From Caballeronia peredens (lineage in GTDB: Bacteria; Pseudomonadota; Gammaproteobacteria; Burkholderiales; Burkholderiaceae): DNA of 64,000 nucleotides. Positions within the stretch are counted from its first letter, which is position 1, and every line of letters starts with the position of its first letter. The stretch is from assembly GCA_001544595.2 (NCBI GenBank), contig FCOH02000021.1:1-64000 (forward strand), in the 5' to 3' direction. This document shows, one piece after another, positions 12,801-22,857 of the stretch. The position numbers and the translations under genes are program-made. The notes beneath the pieces were generated by a model. That model was not told the origin of the DNA. It worked only from the letters and a program-made list of their open reading frames with translations, and ran no database searches.

Positions 12801-14138
12801 ATGCGTTACGTGACCAACGCGAAGGGCGAGCAGGTCGTCATCTCGCGCTCGGGCGAGGCGATCATCGCGGACGACCTCGGTCGCGAGCGTGAGCGTCACA
12901 AGATCCCGTACGGTGCGACGCTGCTGCAACTCGACGGCGCGCAGATCAAGGCCGGTGCGCAACTGGCTCAATGGGATCCGCTGACGCGTCCGATCATCAC
13001 CGAGTGGGGCGGTACGGTGAAGTTCGAAAACGTCGAGGAAGGCGTGACGGTGGCCAAGCAGATCGACGACGTGACCGGTCTTTCGACCCTCGTCGTGATC
13101 GATGCGAAGCGTCGTGGTTCGCAGGCCGGCAAGAGCGTGCGTCCGCAGGTGAAACTGCTCGACGCGAACGGCGAGGAAGTGAAGATCCCGAACACCGAGC
13201 ATTCGGTGCAGATCGGCTTCCAGGTCGGCGCACTGATCACCGTGAAGGATGGTCAGCAAGTGCAGGTCGGTGAAGTGCTGGCACGTATCCCGGTTGAAGC
13301 GCAGAAGACGCGTGACATTACCGGTGGTCTGCCGCGCGTGGCCGAACTGTTCGAAGCGCGCTCGCCGAAGGACGCCGGCATTCTGGCGGAAGTCACGGGC
13401 ACGACGTCGTTCGGTAAGGACACGAAGGGCAAGCAGCGTCTCGTCATCACGGACCTCGAGGGCAATCAGCACGAGTTCCTGATCGCGAAGGAAAAGCAGG
13501 TGCTGGTGCACGATGGTCAGGTCGTCAACAAGGGCGAAATGATCGTCGACGGTCCTGCCGATCCGCACGACATCCTGCGTCTGCAGGGTATCGAGGCGTT
13601 GTCGCGCTACATCGTGGACGAAGTGCAGGACGTGTATCGTCTGCAGGGCGTGAAGATCAACGACAAGCACATCGAAGTGATCGTGCGTCAGATGCTGCGT
13701 CGCGTGCAGATCAGCGACAACGGCGATACGCGCTTCATTCCGGGCGAACAAGTCGAGCGGTCAGACATGCTCGACGAGAACGACCGCATGATCGCGGACG
13801 ACAAGCGCCCGGCGACGTACGAGAACGTGCTGCTCGGTATCACGAAGGCTTCGCTCTCGACCGATTCGTTCATCTCGGCGGCATCGTTCCAGGAAACGAC
13901 CCGCGTGCTGACCGAAGCGGCGATCATGGGCAAGCGCGACGATCTGCGTGGTCTGAAGGAAAACGTGATCGTCGGCCGTCTGATTCCGGCCGGTACGGGT
14001 CTCGCGTTCCACAAGGCGCGCAAGAGCAAGGAGTCGTCGGATCGCGAACGCTTCGACCAGATCGCTGCCGAAGAGGCATTCGATTTCGGTACGCCGGAAA
14101 CGCCGGCAGCGGAGCAGCAGCCGCATACGAACGAGTAA
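9897..14138 (+). CDS. rpoC: DNA-directed RNA polymerase subunit beta'
   Basis: The beta' subunit carries the catalytic centre. The 1413-residue protein has the N-terminal zinc site CLCGKY...CEKCG near residues 70-88. The Mg2+-binding NADFDGDQ motif is at residues 458-465, with Asp460, 462 and 464 as in E. coli. The second zinc cluster is CGTSNG...CETRYGLCASCYG. GGAGAG precedes the ATG. A strong terminator follows, closing the rplJL-rpoBC unit. Confidence 0.99.
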   Translation: MKALLDLFKQVQQEEVFDAIKIGLASPDKIRSWSFGEVKKPETINYRTFKPERDGLFCAKIFGPIKDYECLCGKYKRLKHRGVICEKCGVEVTLAKVRRERMGHIELASPVAHIWFLKSLPSRLGMVLDMTLRDIERVLYFEAYVVIDPGMTPLKARQIMTEEDYYNKVEEYGDEFRAEMGAEGVRELLRAINIDEQVETLRTELKNTGSEAKIKKYAKRLKVLEAFQRSGIKPDWMVLEVLPVLPPELRPLVPLDGGRFATSDLNDLYRRVINRNNRLKRLLELKAPEIIVRNEKRMLQEAVDSLLDNGRRGKAMTGANKRPLKSLADMIKGKGGRFRQNLLGKRVDYSGRSVIVVGPTLKLHQCGLPKLMALELFKPFIFNKLEVMGVATTIKAAKKEVENQTPVVWDILEEVIREHPVMLNRAPTLHRLGIQAFEPVLIEGKAIQLHPLVCAAFNADFDGDQMAVHVPLSLEAQMEARTLMLASNNVLFPANGDPSIVPSQDIVLGLYYASREAVNGKGEGMTFTGVSEVIRAYENKEVELASRVNVRITEMVANEDKSEGAPAFVPKITLYPTTVGRSILSEILPPGLPFTVLNKPLKKKQISQLINTAFRKCGLRETVIFADQLMQMGFRLATRAGISICVDDMLVPPQKETIVGDAAKKVKEYDRQYMSGLVTAQERYNNVVDIWSATSEAVGKAMMEQLATEPVTDRDGNETKQESFNSIYMMADSGARGSAVQIRQLAGMRGLMAKPDGSIIETPITANFREGLNVLQYFISTHGARKGLADTALKTANSGYLTRRLVDVTQDLVVVEEDCGTSNGVAMKALVEGGEVVEALRDRILGRVAVADVVNPETQETLYASGDLLDEDAVEEIERLGIDEVRVRTPLTCETRYGLCASCYGRDLGRGSRVNVGEAVGVIAAQSIGEPGTQLTMRTFHIGGAASRAAVASTVEAKSNGTVRFTATMRYVTNAKGEQVVISRSGEAIIADDLGRERERHKIPYGATLLQLDGAQIKAGAQLAQWDPLTRPIITEWGGTVKFENVEEGVTVAKQIDDVTGLSTLVVIDAKRRGSQAGKSVRPQVKLLDANGEEVKIPNTEHSVQIGFQVGALITVKDGQQVQVGEVLARIPVEAQKTRDITGGLPRVAELFEARSPKDAGILAEVTGTTSFGKDTKGKQRLVITDLEGNQHEFLIAKEKQVLVHDGQVVNKGEMIVDGPADPHDILRLQGIEALSRYIVDEVQDVYRLQGVKINDKHIEVIVRQMLRRVQISDNGDTRFIPGEQVERSDMLDENDRMIADDKRPATYENVLLGITKASLSTDSFISAASFQETTRVLTEAAIMGKRDDLRGLKENVIVGRLIPAGTGLAFHKARKSKESSDRERFDQIAAEEAFDFGTPETPAAEQQPHTNE

Positions 14139-14163
14139 GCGTTTTTCGCTCGTAGCATCATCG

Positions 14164-14195
14164 AACCGCTCAGCTTCGGCTGAGCGGTTTTTTTT
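14164..14195 (+). terminator. Intrinsic terminator after rpoC
   Basis: A perfect 11-bp stem (14164-14174 with 14179-14189) with a stable TTCG tetraloop runs into eight T. It ends the rplJL-rpoBC transcription unit before recQ. Confidence 0.93.
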
Positions 14196-14319
14196 CGTCT
14201 GCCGTTTTCGCCGCCGACACCTCTGCCATTCGGCCAACGATGCGTACGAACGCGTCGGCGCGCGCGCGTGCGTTGGTAGAATTCGTTATCGCTCCCGTCG
14301 CTGTTCACGCCCCTCATTC

Positions 14320-16167
14320 ATGTCCCGCTCCCTCGAAATACTCAACGAAATCTTCGGCTATCCCGCGTTTCGCGGACAACAGGCGGAGATCGTCGAGCAT
14401 GTCGCGGGCGGGGGCGACTCGCTCGTGCTCATGCCGACGGGCGGCGGGAAATCGCTGTGCTATCAGATTCCCTCGCTCGTGCGGCACGAGGCGGGGTTTG
14501 GCGCGGGCATCGTCGTGTCGCCGCTGATCGCGCTCATGCAGGATCAGGTCGCCGCCCTGACGGAAGTCGGCGTGCGCGCGGCGTATCTGAATTCGACGCT
14601 CTCGGGCGCCGAAGCCGCCGCGACCGAGCGCGCATTGCGCAACGGTGAAATCGACCTGCTCTACGTCGCGCCGGAGCGCCTGATGACGCCGCGCTTTCTC
14701 GATCTGCTCGACAGCGCGCCCGTCGGCCTGTTCGCGATCGACGAAGCCCATTGCGTGTCGCAATGGGGCCACGACTTCCGCCCGGAGTACATCCAGCTTT
14801 CCGTGCTGCACGAACGCTTTCCGAACGTGCCGCGCATTGCGCTCACCGCGACCGCCGACGCCATCACGCGCGATGAAATCGTGCACCGCCTGGCGCTCGA
14901 CGATGCGCGCATCTTCGTATCGAGTTTCGATCGGCCGAACATTCGCTACCGGATCGTCGAAAAGGACAACGCGCGCTCGCAGTTGCTCGACTTCATCCGC
15001 GCCGAACACACGAACAAGGACGGCACGACCGACGCGGGCGTCGTCTATTGCTTGTCGCGCCGCAAGGTCGAAGAAACCGCGGAATGGCTGAAGGGCCAGG
15101 GCGTCCGCGCGCTGCCGTATCACGCGGGCATGGAGTTCGAGACGCGCCAGAAGCATCAGGAAATGTTCCAGCGCGAGGAAGGCATCGTGATGTGCGCGAC
15201 GATCGCGTTCGGCATGGGCATCGACAAGCCGGACGTGCGATTCGTCGCGCATCTGGATTTGCCGAAGAGCGTCGAGGGCTATTACCAGGAAACCGGGCGC
15301 GCGGGCCGCGACGGCATGCCGGCGAACGCGTGGATGGCGTACGGTCTCGGCGACGTCGTGCAGCAGCGCAAGATGATCGACGAATCCGAAGCCGACGACG
15401 CGCACAAACGCGTGCAGACCGGCAAGCTCGACGCGCTGCTCGGGCTGTGCGAAGTGGCGTCGTGCCGGCGCGTGCGTCTGCTCGCGTATTTCGGCGAGGC
15501 GAGCAAGCCGTGCGGCAACTGCGACACATGTCTCGAACCGCCGGCATCGTTCGATGCAACCCGCGAAGCGCAGATGGCGCTGTCGTGCGTATATCGCGCG
15601 CAGAAGGCGAGCGGCTTTCACTTCGGCGCGGGGCATCTGATCGATATTCTGCGCGGCACGCGCAGCGAGAAAGTTCTGCAGCGCGGTCATGAAAAGATTT
15701 CGACCTTCGGCGTCGGCGCGGCGCTGTCCGAACCCGAATGGCGGGCGGTGTTCCGGCAACTGGTGGCGTTCGGCTACCTCGCCGTCGACCACGAAGGCTT
15801 CGGCTCGCTCGTGCTGACGGACGCCAGCAAGCCCGTTCTCAAGGGCGAAGAGCACGTCACGTTGCGCAAGTACGTGAAGCCGACGCGCACGCGTCAATCG
15901 TCGAGCCGGACGGGCGAACGCGCCGATCCGACCGCCGGCATGTCGGCGCGGGAAAAGGCGCGCTGGGAGCGGCTGCGTGCATGGCGTGCCGATACCGCGA
16001 AGAGCGACGGAGTGCCCGCTTACGTCATCTTCCACGACGCGACGCTCGCCGAGATCGCGCGCAGCGATCCCGACACCGTCGACGATTTGCGTCACATTCC
16101 GGGCATCGGCGTGCGAAAACTGGAGCGTTTCGGCGACGAATTGCTGGATGTCGTCGGCTCCGAGTGA
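14320..16167 (+). CDS. recQ: ATP-dependent DNA helicase RecQ
   Basis: RecQ is a 3'-5' superfamily 2 helicase of the RecF recombination and fork-repair pathway. The 615-residue protein has Walker A MPTGGGKSLCYQIP, the DEAH box in FAIDEAHCVSQWGHDFRPEY with the RecQ aromatic-rich loop, and helicase motif VI QETGRAGRDG. The RecQ zinc site has cysteines from about residue 377 to 406 (last part CGNCDTC). After the winged-helix region comes an HRDC domain (KARWERLRAWR...PGIGVRKLERFGDELLDVV). It stands alone between rpoC and rpsL. Confidence 0.97.
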   Translation: MSRSLEILNEIFGYPAFRGQQAEIVEHVAGGGDSLVLMPTGGGKSLCYQIPSLVRHEAGFGAGIVVSPLIALMQDQVAALTEVGVRAAYLNSTLSGAEAAATERALRNGEIDLLYVAPERLMTPRFLDLLDSAPVGLFAIDEAHCVSQWGHDFRPEYIQLSVLHERFPNVPRIALTATADAITRDEIVHRLALDDARIFVSSFDRPNIRYRIVEKDNARSQLLDFIRAEHTNKDGTTDAGVVYCLSRRKVEETAEWLKGQGVRALPYHAGMEFETRQKHQEMFQREEGIVMCATIAFGMGIDKPDVRFVAHLDLPKSVEGYYQETGRAGRDGMPANAWMAYGLGDVVQQRKMIDESEADDAHKRVQTGKLDALLGLCEVASCRRVRLLAYFGEASKPCGNCDTCLEPPASFDATREAQMALSCVYRAQKASGFHFGAGHLIDILRGTRSEKVLQRGHEKISTFGVGAALSEPEWRAVFRQLVAFGYLAVDHEGFGSLVLTDASKPVLKGEEHVTLRKYVKPTRTRQSSSRTGERADPTAGMSAREKARWERLRAWRADTAKSDGVPAYVIFHDATLAEIARSDPDTVDDLRHIPGIGVRKLERFGDELLDVVGSE

Positions 16168-16207
16168 CGCGAGGCGTCGCCGGACGTTCGGAAAACTCCC
16201 CAATGTA

Positions 16208-16237
16208 TTGACCCGATTGGGATTTTCGGACTATCAT
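16208..16237 (+). promoter_or_regulatory. Promoter of the str operon (rpsL)
   Basis: A -35 TTGACC (16208-16213) and -10 TATCAT (16232-16237) with an 18-base spacer lie about 150 bases upstream of rpsL, just after recQ. The transcript would start with a leader whose ends can pair (16243-16249 GTTCTCG with 16310-16316 CGAGAAC). Confidence 0.7.
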
Positions 16238-16386
16238 GCTAGGTTCTCGTTCTTGGTCCGTCTGCGCGGCCGGTCTTGTGCCGGATAAAGCCCGGGCGAA
16301 AGCCATTCGCGAGAACGTCAAAAGTGCGGTCGAAACGCTTTGCCCGTCGAAAGCCGCGCTGTTTTTTTCATTTTTAGGATTAGACA

Positions 16387-16767
16387 ATGCCAACCATCAA
16401 TCAACTGGTTCGCAAAGGCCGCACGTCGGAAACGACGAAGAGCAAGTCGCCGGCTTTGCAGGACTGCCCGCAGCGTCGTGGCGTGTGCACGCGCGTGTAC
16501 ACCACGACGCCGAAGAAGCCGAACTCGGCACTTCGTAAGGTCGCCAAGGTTCGTCTGACGAACGGCTTCGAAGTCATTTCGTACATCGGTGGTGAAGGCC
16601 ACAACCTGCAAGAGCACTCGGTCGTGCTGATTCGCGGCGGCCGTGTGAAGGACTTGCCGGGTGTGCGTTACCACATGGTTCGCGGCTCGCTGGATACCCA
16701 GGGCGTCAAGGATCGTAAGCAGGCTCGTTCGAAGTATGGCGCGAAGCGCGCCAAGGCCGGCAAGTAA
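16387..16767 (+). CDS. rpsL: 30S ribosomal protein S12
   Basis: S12 lies at the decoding centre and controls accuracy; streptomycin-resistance mutations map to it. The 126-residue protein starts [20 protein letters not shown]. It has the conserved [19 protein letters not shown] segment, with Lys at the position of E. coli Lys42 (wild-type, streptomycin-sensitive form), and the loop [26 protein letters not shown]. It is the first gene of the str operon. Confidence 0.99.
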
Positions 16768-16969
16768 GCGTTGGCCCGCAGTCGTTCGAAAGTAGTTTCA
16801 GGTTCGCCGCAAGGCGGTTTAGGCGGTGGTGCCGGACATGCCGGTGCTATCGAGTAAGTGGTCACCCGGCCAAGCTGGTTTAGTCGAGAGATGGATCGGG
16901 TTTGTTGGTGGCCGCGGAGCTCAGGACTCGTTCGGAGTCGGCTCCAACTGAAAAAGTAAAGGAAGAATC
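16768..16969 (+). promoter_or_regulatory. rpsL-rpsG intercistronic structured region
   Basis: This 202-base gap between two co-transcribed ribosomal genes is long for such an operon. It holds several hairpins, for example CCGG-ACATG-CCGG near 16831 and GACTC-GTTCG-GAGTC at 16925-16939. In E. coli the repressor S7 binds the rpsL-rpsG gap, and the same use is inferred here. A GGAAG site at its end serves rpsG. Confidence 0.45.
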
Positions 16970-17440
16970 ATGCCGCGTCGTCGCGAAGTCCCCAAGCGGG
17001 AAGTGTTGCCGGATCCGAAGTTCGGCAACGTAGATGTAGCCAAGTTCATGAACGTGCTGATGCTCTCCGGCAAGAAGTCGGTTGCAGAGCGTATCGTGTA
17101 CGGCGCTTTTGAACAGATCCAGACCAAGGGTGGCAAGGACCCGCTGGAAGTGTTCACGGTTGCGCTCAACAACGTGAAGCCGGTGGTCGAAGTGAAGAGC
17201 CGTCGCGTTGGTGGTGCCAACTATCAGGTTCCGGTTGAAGTGCGTCCCTCGCGTCGTATGGCATTGGCGATGCGTTGGTTGCGTGAAGCCGCGAAGAAGC
17301 GCAGCGAAAAGTCGATGGCCCTGCGTCTGGCAGGTGAGCTCTCCGAAGCGGCTGAAGGCCGCGGCGGCGCGATGAAGAAGCGCGACGAAGTTCACCGTAT
17401 GGCAGAGGCCAACAAGGCATTCTCGCACTTCCGTTTCTAA
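16970..17440 (+). CDS. rpsG: 30S ribosomal protein S7
   Basis: S7 starts assembly of the 30S head and contacts the E-site tRNA; in enteric bacteria it represses its own operon. The 156-residue protein starts MPRRREVPKREVLPDPKFGN and contains the conserved VEVKSRRVGGANYQVPVEVRPSRRMALAMRWL helix region. AAAGGAAG precedes the ATG. It follows rpsL after a structured gap that may be its own binding site. Confidence 0.99.
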   Translation: MPRRREVPKREVLPDPKFGNVDVAKFMNVLMLSGKKSVAERIVYGAFEQIQTKGGKDPLEVFTVALNNVKPVVEVKSRRVGGANYQVPVEVRPSRRMALAMRWLREAAKKRSEKSMALRLAGELSEAAEGRGGAMKKRDEVHRMAEANKAFSHFRF

Positions 17441-17518
17441 GCTCCCGCTCATAGGGCAAACGGAAAATCAGGGCGGGTGCGCTAATTTCGGCGCCTCGCC
17501 CGTTTGTGTTAGGACGCG

Positions 17519-17543
17519 GCCGGCTCATCGCACACGAGCCGGC
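17519..17543 (+). other. Hairpin upstream of fusA
   Basis: GCCGGCTC (17519-17526) pairs perfectly with GAGCCGGC (17536-17543) across a 9-base loop, ending 26 bases before the fusA start codon. No T-run follows. It could modulate fusA translation or mRNA stability. Confidence 0.5.
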
Positions 17544-17569
17544 GCGTCGACCCCGAAAAAGGATCCAAA

Positions 17570-19672
<2,103 letters not shown>

Positions 19673-19725
19673 TTCGGCAGGCCACAAGCTTTTAACCGAT
19701 AAACAATCTCTGAAAGAAGGTAATC

Positions 19726-20916
19726 ATGGCAAAAGGTAAATTCGAGCGGACCAAGCCGCACGTGAACGTGGGCACGATCGGTCACGTTGACCACGGCAAG
19801 ACCACGCTGACGGCAGCGATCACGACGGTGCTGACCAAGAAGTTCGGCGGCGAAGCGAAGGCATACGACCAGATCGATGCGGCGCCGGAAGAAAAGGCAC
19901 GTGGTATTACCATCAACACCGCGCACGTCGAGTACGAAACGGCTAACCGCCACTACGCACACGTCGATTGCCCGGGCCACGCCGACTACGTGAAGAACAT
20001 GATCACGGGTGCCGCGCAGATGGACGGCGCAATCCTGGTGTGCTCGGCCGCTGACGGCCCGATGCCGCAAACGCGTGAGCACATCCTGCTGGCGCGTCAG
20101 GTCGGCGTGCCTTACATCATCGTGTTCCTGAACAAGTGCGACATGGTGGACGACGCCGAACTGCTCGAACTCGTCGAAATGGAAGTGCGCGAGCTTCTCT
20201 CGAAGTACGACTTCCCGGGCGACGACACCCCGATCATCAAGGGTTCGGCCAAGCTGGCGCTGGAAGGCGACACGGGTGAGCTGGGCGAAGTGGCGATCAT
20301 GAACCTGGCCGACGCGCTGGACACGTACATTCCGACGCCGGAGCGTGCAGTGGATGGCTCGTTCCTGATGCCGGTGGAAGACGTGTTCTCGATCTCGGGT
20401 CGTGGCACGGTGGTGACGGGTCGTATCGAGCGCGGTGTGGTGAAGGTCGGCGAAGAAATCGAAATCGTCGGTATCAAGACGACGGTGAAGACGACCTGCA
20501 CGGGCGTGGAAATGTTCCGCAAGATGCTCGACCAAGGTCAAGCGGGCGACAACGTCGGTATCCTGCTGCGCGGCACGAAGCGTGAAGACGTGGAGCGTGG
20601 CCAGGTTCTGGCCAAGCCGGGTTCGATCACGCCGCACACGCACTTCACGGCTGAAGTGTACGTGCTGAGCAAGGACGAAGGCGGCCGTCACACGCCGTTC
20701 TTCAACAACTACCGTCCGCAGTTCTACTTCCGTACGACGGACGTGACGGGCTCGATCGAGCTGCCGAAGGACAAGGAAATGGTGATGCCGGGCGACAACG
20801 TGTCGATCACGGTCAAGCTGATCGCCCCGATCGCCATGGAAGAAGGTCTGCGCTTCGCTATCCGTGAAGGCGGTCGTACCGTCGGCGCTGGTGTCGTCGC
20901 GAAGATTATCGAGTAA
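19726..20916 (+). CDS. tuf: Elongation factor Tu, copy 2
   Basis: The second EF-Tu gene sits at the tufA position at the end of the str operon. It encodes 396 residues identical to copy 1 except Met267 in place of Leu267, in the EMFRK-M-LDQGQ segment. The open frames differ at only about eight bases while their flanks are unrelated, which points to gene conversion. A GAAAGAAGG site precedes the ATG. All GTPase motifs are intact. Confidence 0.99.
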   Translation: MAKGKFERTKPHVNVGTIGHVDHGKTTLTAAITTVLTKKFGGEAKAYDQIDAAPEEKARGITINTAHVEYETANRHYAHVDCPGHADYVKNMITGAAQMDGAILVCSAADGPMPQTREHILLARQVGVPYIIVFLNKCDMVDDAELLELVEMEVRELLSKYDFPGDDTPIIKGSAKLALEGDTGELGEVAIMNLADALDTYIPTPERAVDGSFLMPVEDVFSISGRGTVVTGRIERGVVKVGEEIEIVGIKTTVKTTCTGVEMFRKMLDQGQAGDNVGILLRGTKREDVERGQVLAKPGSITPHTHFTAEVYVLSKDEGGRHTPFFNNYRPQFYFRTTDVTGSIELPKDKEMVMPGDNVSITVKLIAPIAMEEGLRFAIREGGRTVGAGVVAKIIE

Positions 20917-20963
20917 GATATCGGGCTTGCTCGATTGAAGTTGCAGTAGTGCAGTAAAAAACC

Positions 20964-21000
20964 GGGACCGGACGCTCGCCCTCAGCGAGCGCCCGGTCCC
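20964..21000 (+). terminator. Large hairpin between tuf and rpsJ, possible terminator or attenuator
   Basis: Two 16-base arms (20964-20979 and 20985-21000) pair with a single A-C mismatch around a CCTCA loop. A short T-run (TCTTTT) follows about five bases later. It lies between the str and S10 operons and could end most str transcription. It might instead belong to the rpsJ leader. Confidence 0.6.
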
Positions 21001-21055
21001 ACGCTCTTTTGCCAATGTGCGGTGCAATACCGCCTCGCTCTTTCAAGGAATCGTC

Positions 21056-21367
21056 ATGCAGAACCAGAAAATCCGCATTCGTCTGAAGGCTTTCGACTAT
21101 CGCCTGATCGATCAGTCGGCGGCCGAGATCGTCGATACGGCGAAGCGGACTGGCGCGATCGTCCGTGGCCCGGTGCCGCTGCCGACGCGTATTCAGCGTT
21201 TTGACATCCTGCGTTCGCCGCACGTCAACAAGACGTCGCGCGACCAGCTCGAAATCCGTACGCATCAGCGCCTGATGGACATCGTCGATCCGACGGACAA
21301 GACCGTCGACGCGCTGATGAAGCTCGATCTGCCGGCTGGTGTCGACGTCGAAATCAAGCTGCAGTAA
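21056..21367 (+). CDS. rpsJ: 30S ribosomal protein S10 (NusE)
   Basis: S10 is a 30S head protein that also acts as transcription antitermination factor NusE with NusB and NusG. The 103-residue protein starts MQNQKIRIRLKAFDYRLIDQ and has the conserved PLPTRIQRFDILRSPHVNKTSRDQLEIRTH. The open frame extends 13 codons upstream, but the ATG at 21056 after TTTCAAGGA gives the family length. It is first in the S10 gene order, yet 210 bases and a strong promoter separate it from rplC. Confidence 0.98.
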   Translation: MQNQKIRIRLKAFDYRLIDQSAAEIVDTAKRTGAIVRGPVPLPTRIQRFDILRSPHVNKTSRDQLEIRTHQRLMDIVDPTDKTVDALMKLDLPAGVDVEIKLQ

Positions 21368-21428
21368 GTCCCGAAAGCTTCTCTGGCGCGCCTGACGGCG
21401 CGTCAGAGGCCGCTAAGTCTTTGATTGC

Positions 21429-21457
21429 TTGCGGGATTCGAAAAGCCTTGTTATACT
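21429..21457 (+). promoter_or_regulatory. Promoter upstream of rplC, inside an inverted repeat
   Basis: A -35 TTGCGG (21429-21434) and -10 TATACT (21452-21457) are separated by 17 bases. They lie about 120 bases before rplC and should drive the rplC-rpsQ genes. The -10 box falls in the loop of the 11-bp inverted repeat 21439-21470. Confidence 0.72.
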
Positions 21458-21470
21458 CCAAGGCTTTTCG
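21439..21470. repeat. Perfect 11-bp inverted repeat around the rplC promoter -10 box
   Basis: CGAAAAGCCTT (21439-21449) and AAGGCTTTTCG (21460-21470) are exact reverse complements flanking a 10-base loop that contains TATACT. Similar structures with different arm sequences occur at 26381-26413 and 35251-35281. Confidence 0.95.
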
Positions 21471-21577
21471 CGCCTATGCGCACGAAAAAGACGCAAGAAA
21501 GCCGGCCCAGTTTCCCGTAACGAAGCCGGCATTTGTAAATCAGCCCCGACCAATCGCAGTTGGGAATGGAGAAAACG

Positions 21578-22237
21578 ATGAGCCTTGGACTCGTAGGTCG
21601 CAAGGTTGGCATGACCCGTATCTTCACGCCTGAAGGGGATTCGATCCCCGTCACCGTGCTGGACGTGTCGGACAACCGCGTGACGCAGATCAAGACCGTT
21701 GAAACGGATGGTTATACCGCCGTTCAGGTTGCATTCGGTGCTCGCCGCGCATCGCGCGTGACGAAGCCGTTGGCGGGTCACCTCGCCAAAGCCGGCGTAC
21801 AAGCCGGTGAAATCCTCAAGGAATTCCATATCGATTCGGCCAAGGCAGGTGAACTGTCGAACGGCGCCGTGATCGGTACGGACATTTTCGAAGTTGGCCA
21901 GAAGGTCGATGTGCAAGGCACGTCGATTGGTAAAGGCTACGCCGGCACTATCAAGCGTTACAACTTCGCTTCCGGCCGTGCATCGCACGGTAACTCGCGT
22001 TCGCACAACGTTCCGGGTTCGATCGGTATGGCGCAGGATCCGGGTCGTGTGTTCCCGGGCAAGCGCATGACGGGTCACCTCGGTGACGAAACCGTGACCG
22101 TGCAGAATCTCGAAATCGCCCGCATCGACGCCGAGCGCAATCTGCTGCTCGTCCGCGGCGCTGTTCCGGGTGCGAAGGGCGGCAAGGTCTTCGTGACCCC
22201 GGCCGTCAAGACGCGTGCTGTGAAAGGAGCGAAATAA
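21578..22237 (+). CDS. rplC: 50S ribosomal protein L3
   Basis: L3 is an early assembly protein near the peptidyl transferase centre. The 219-residue protein starts MSLGLVGRKVGMTRIFTPEGD and has the conserved SHGNSRSHNVPGSIGMAQDPGRVFPGKRMTGHLG region, including the Gln that is methylated in E. coli. The frame is open from a TTG at 21560, but the ATG at 21578 has GGAG six bases upstream. It follows a 107-base leader after the internal promoter and overlaps rplD by one base. Confidence 0.98.
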   Translation: MSLGLVGRKVGMTRIFTPEGDSIPVTVLDVSDNRVTQIKTVETDGYTAVQVAFGARRASRVTKPLAGHLAKAGVQAGEILKEFHIDSAKAGELSNGAVIGTDIFEVGQKVDVQGTSIGKGYAGTIKRYNFASGRASHGNSRSHNVPGSIGMAQDPGRVFPGKRMTGHLGDETVTVQNLEIARIDAERNLLLVRGAVPGAKGGKVFVTPAVKTRAVKGAK

Positions 22238-22857
22238 TGGAACTTAAGCTCCTGAATGCCAATGGTCAGGAAGGTGCTGGCGTGAACGCATCGGACGTCG
22301 TGTTCGGTCGCGATTACAACGAAGCCCTGATTCACCAGATCGTCATCGCTTATCAGGCGAATGCACGTAGCGGCAACCGCGCGCAGAAGGATCGCGAGCA
22401 GGTCAAGCACACCACCAAGAAGCCGTGGCGCCAGAAGGGTACGGGCCGCGCTCGTGCCGGTATGTCGTCGAGCCCGTTGTGGCGTGGCGGTGGTCGCATC
22501 TTCCCGAATTCGCCGGAAGAAAACTTCTCGCACAAGGTCAACAAGAAGATGCATCGCGCAGGTCTCTGCTCGATCTTCTCGCAGCTGGCTCGCGAAGGCC
22601 GTATCGCGGTGGTCGAAGACCTCGCGCTCGAAGCCCCGAAGACCAAGCTGTTGGCCGATAAATTCAAGGCGATGGGTCTCGACTCCGTGTTGGTCATCAC
22701 CGATACGGTCGACGAAAACCTGTACCTCGCGTCGCGCAACCTGGCCCACGTGGCGGTTGTCGAGCCGCGTTACGCCGACCCGCTCTCGCTGATCTACTTC
22801 AAGAAGATTCTGATCACGAAGGCTGCGGTCGCTCAGATCGAGGAGTTGCTGTCATGA
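22237..22857 (+). CDS. rplD: 50S ribosomal protein L4
   Basis: L4 binds 23S rRNA domain I and lines the exit tunnel; in enteric bacteria it represses the S10 operon. The 206-residue protein has the tunnel loop with KHTTKKPWRQKGTGRARAGMSSSPLWRGGG. It overlaps the rplC stop by one base (TAATG) and the rplW start by four (ATGA), so translation is coupled on both sides. Confidence 0.98.
   Translation: MELKLLNANGQEGAGVNASDVVFGRDYNEALIHQIVIAYQANARSGNRAQKDREQVKHTTKKPWRQKGTGRARAGMSSSPLWRGGGRIFPNSPEENFSHKVNKKMHRAGLCSIFSQLAREGRIAVVEDLALEAPKTKLLADKFKAMGLDSVLVITDTVDENLYLASRNLAHVAVVEPRYADPLSLIYFKKILITKAAVAQIEELLS

Noticed and set aside
9996..13751. Very long - strand open frame (1251 codons) opposite rpoC
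   Set aside because: Same antisense artefact as opposite rpoB; rpoC on the + strand is certain.
16198..16222. Inverted repeat CCCAAT/ATTGGG around the str promoter -35 box as a fourth example of the hairpin-promoter pattern
   Set aside because: Only six base pairs, centred on the -35 rather than the -10 box; could be chance.
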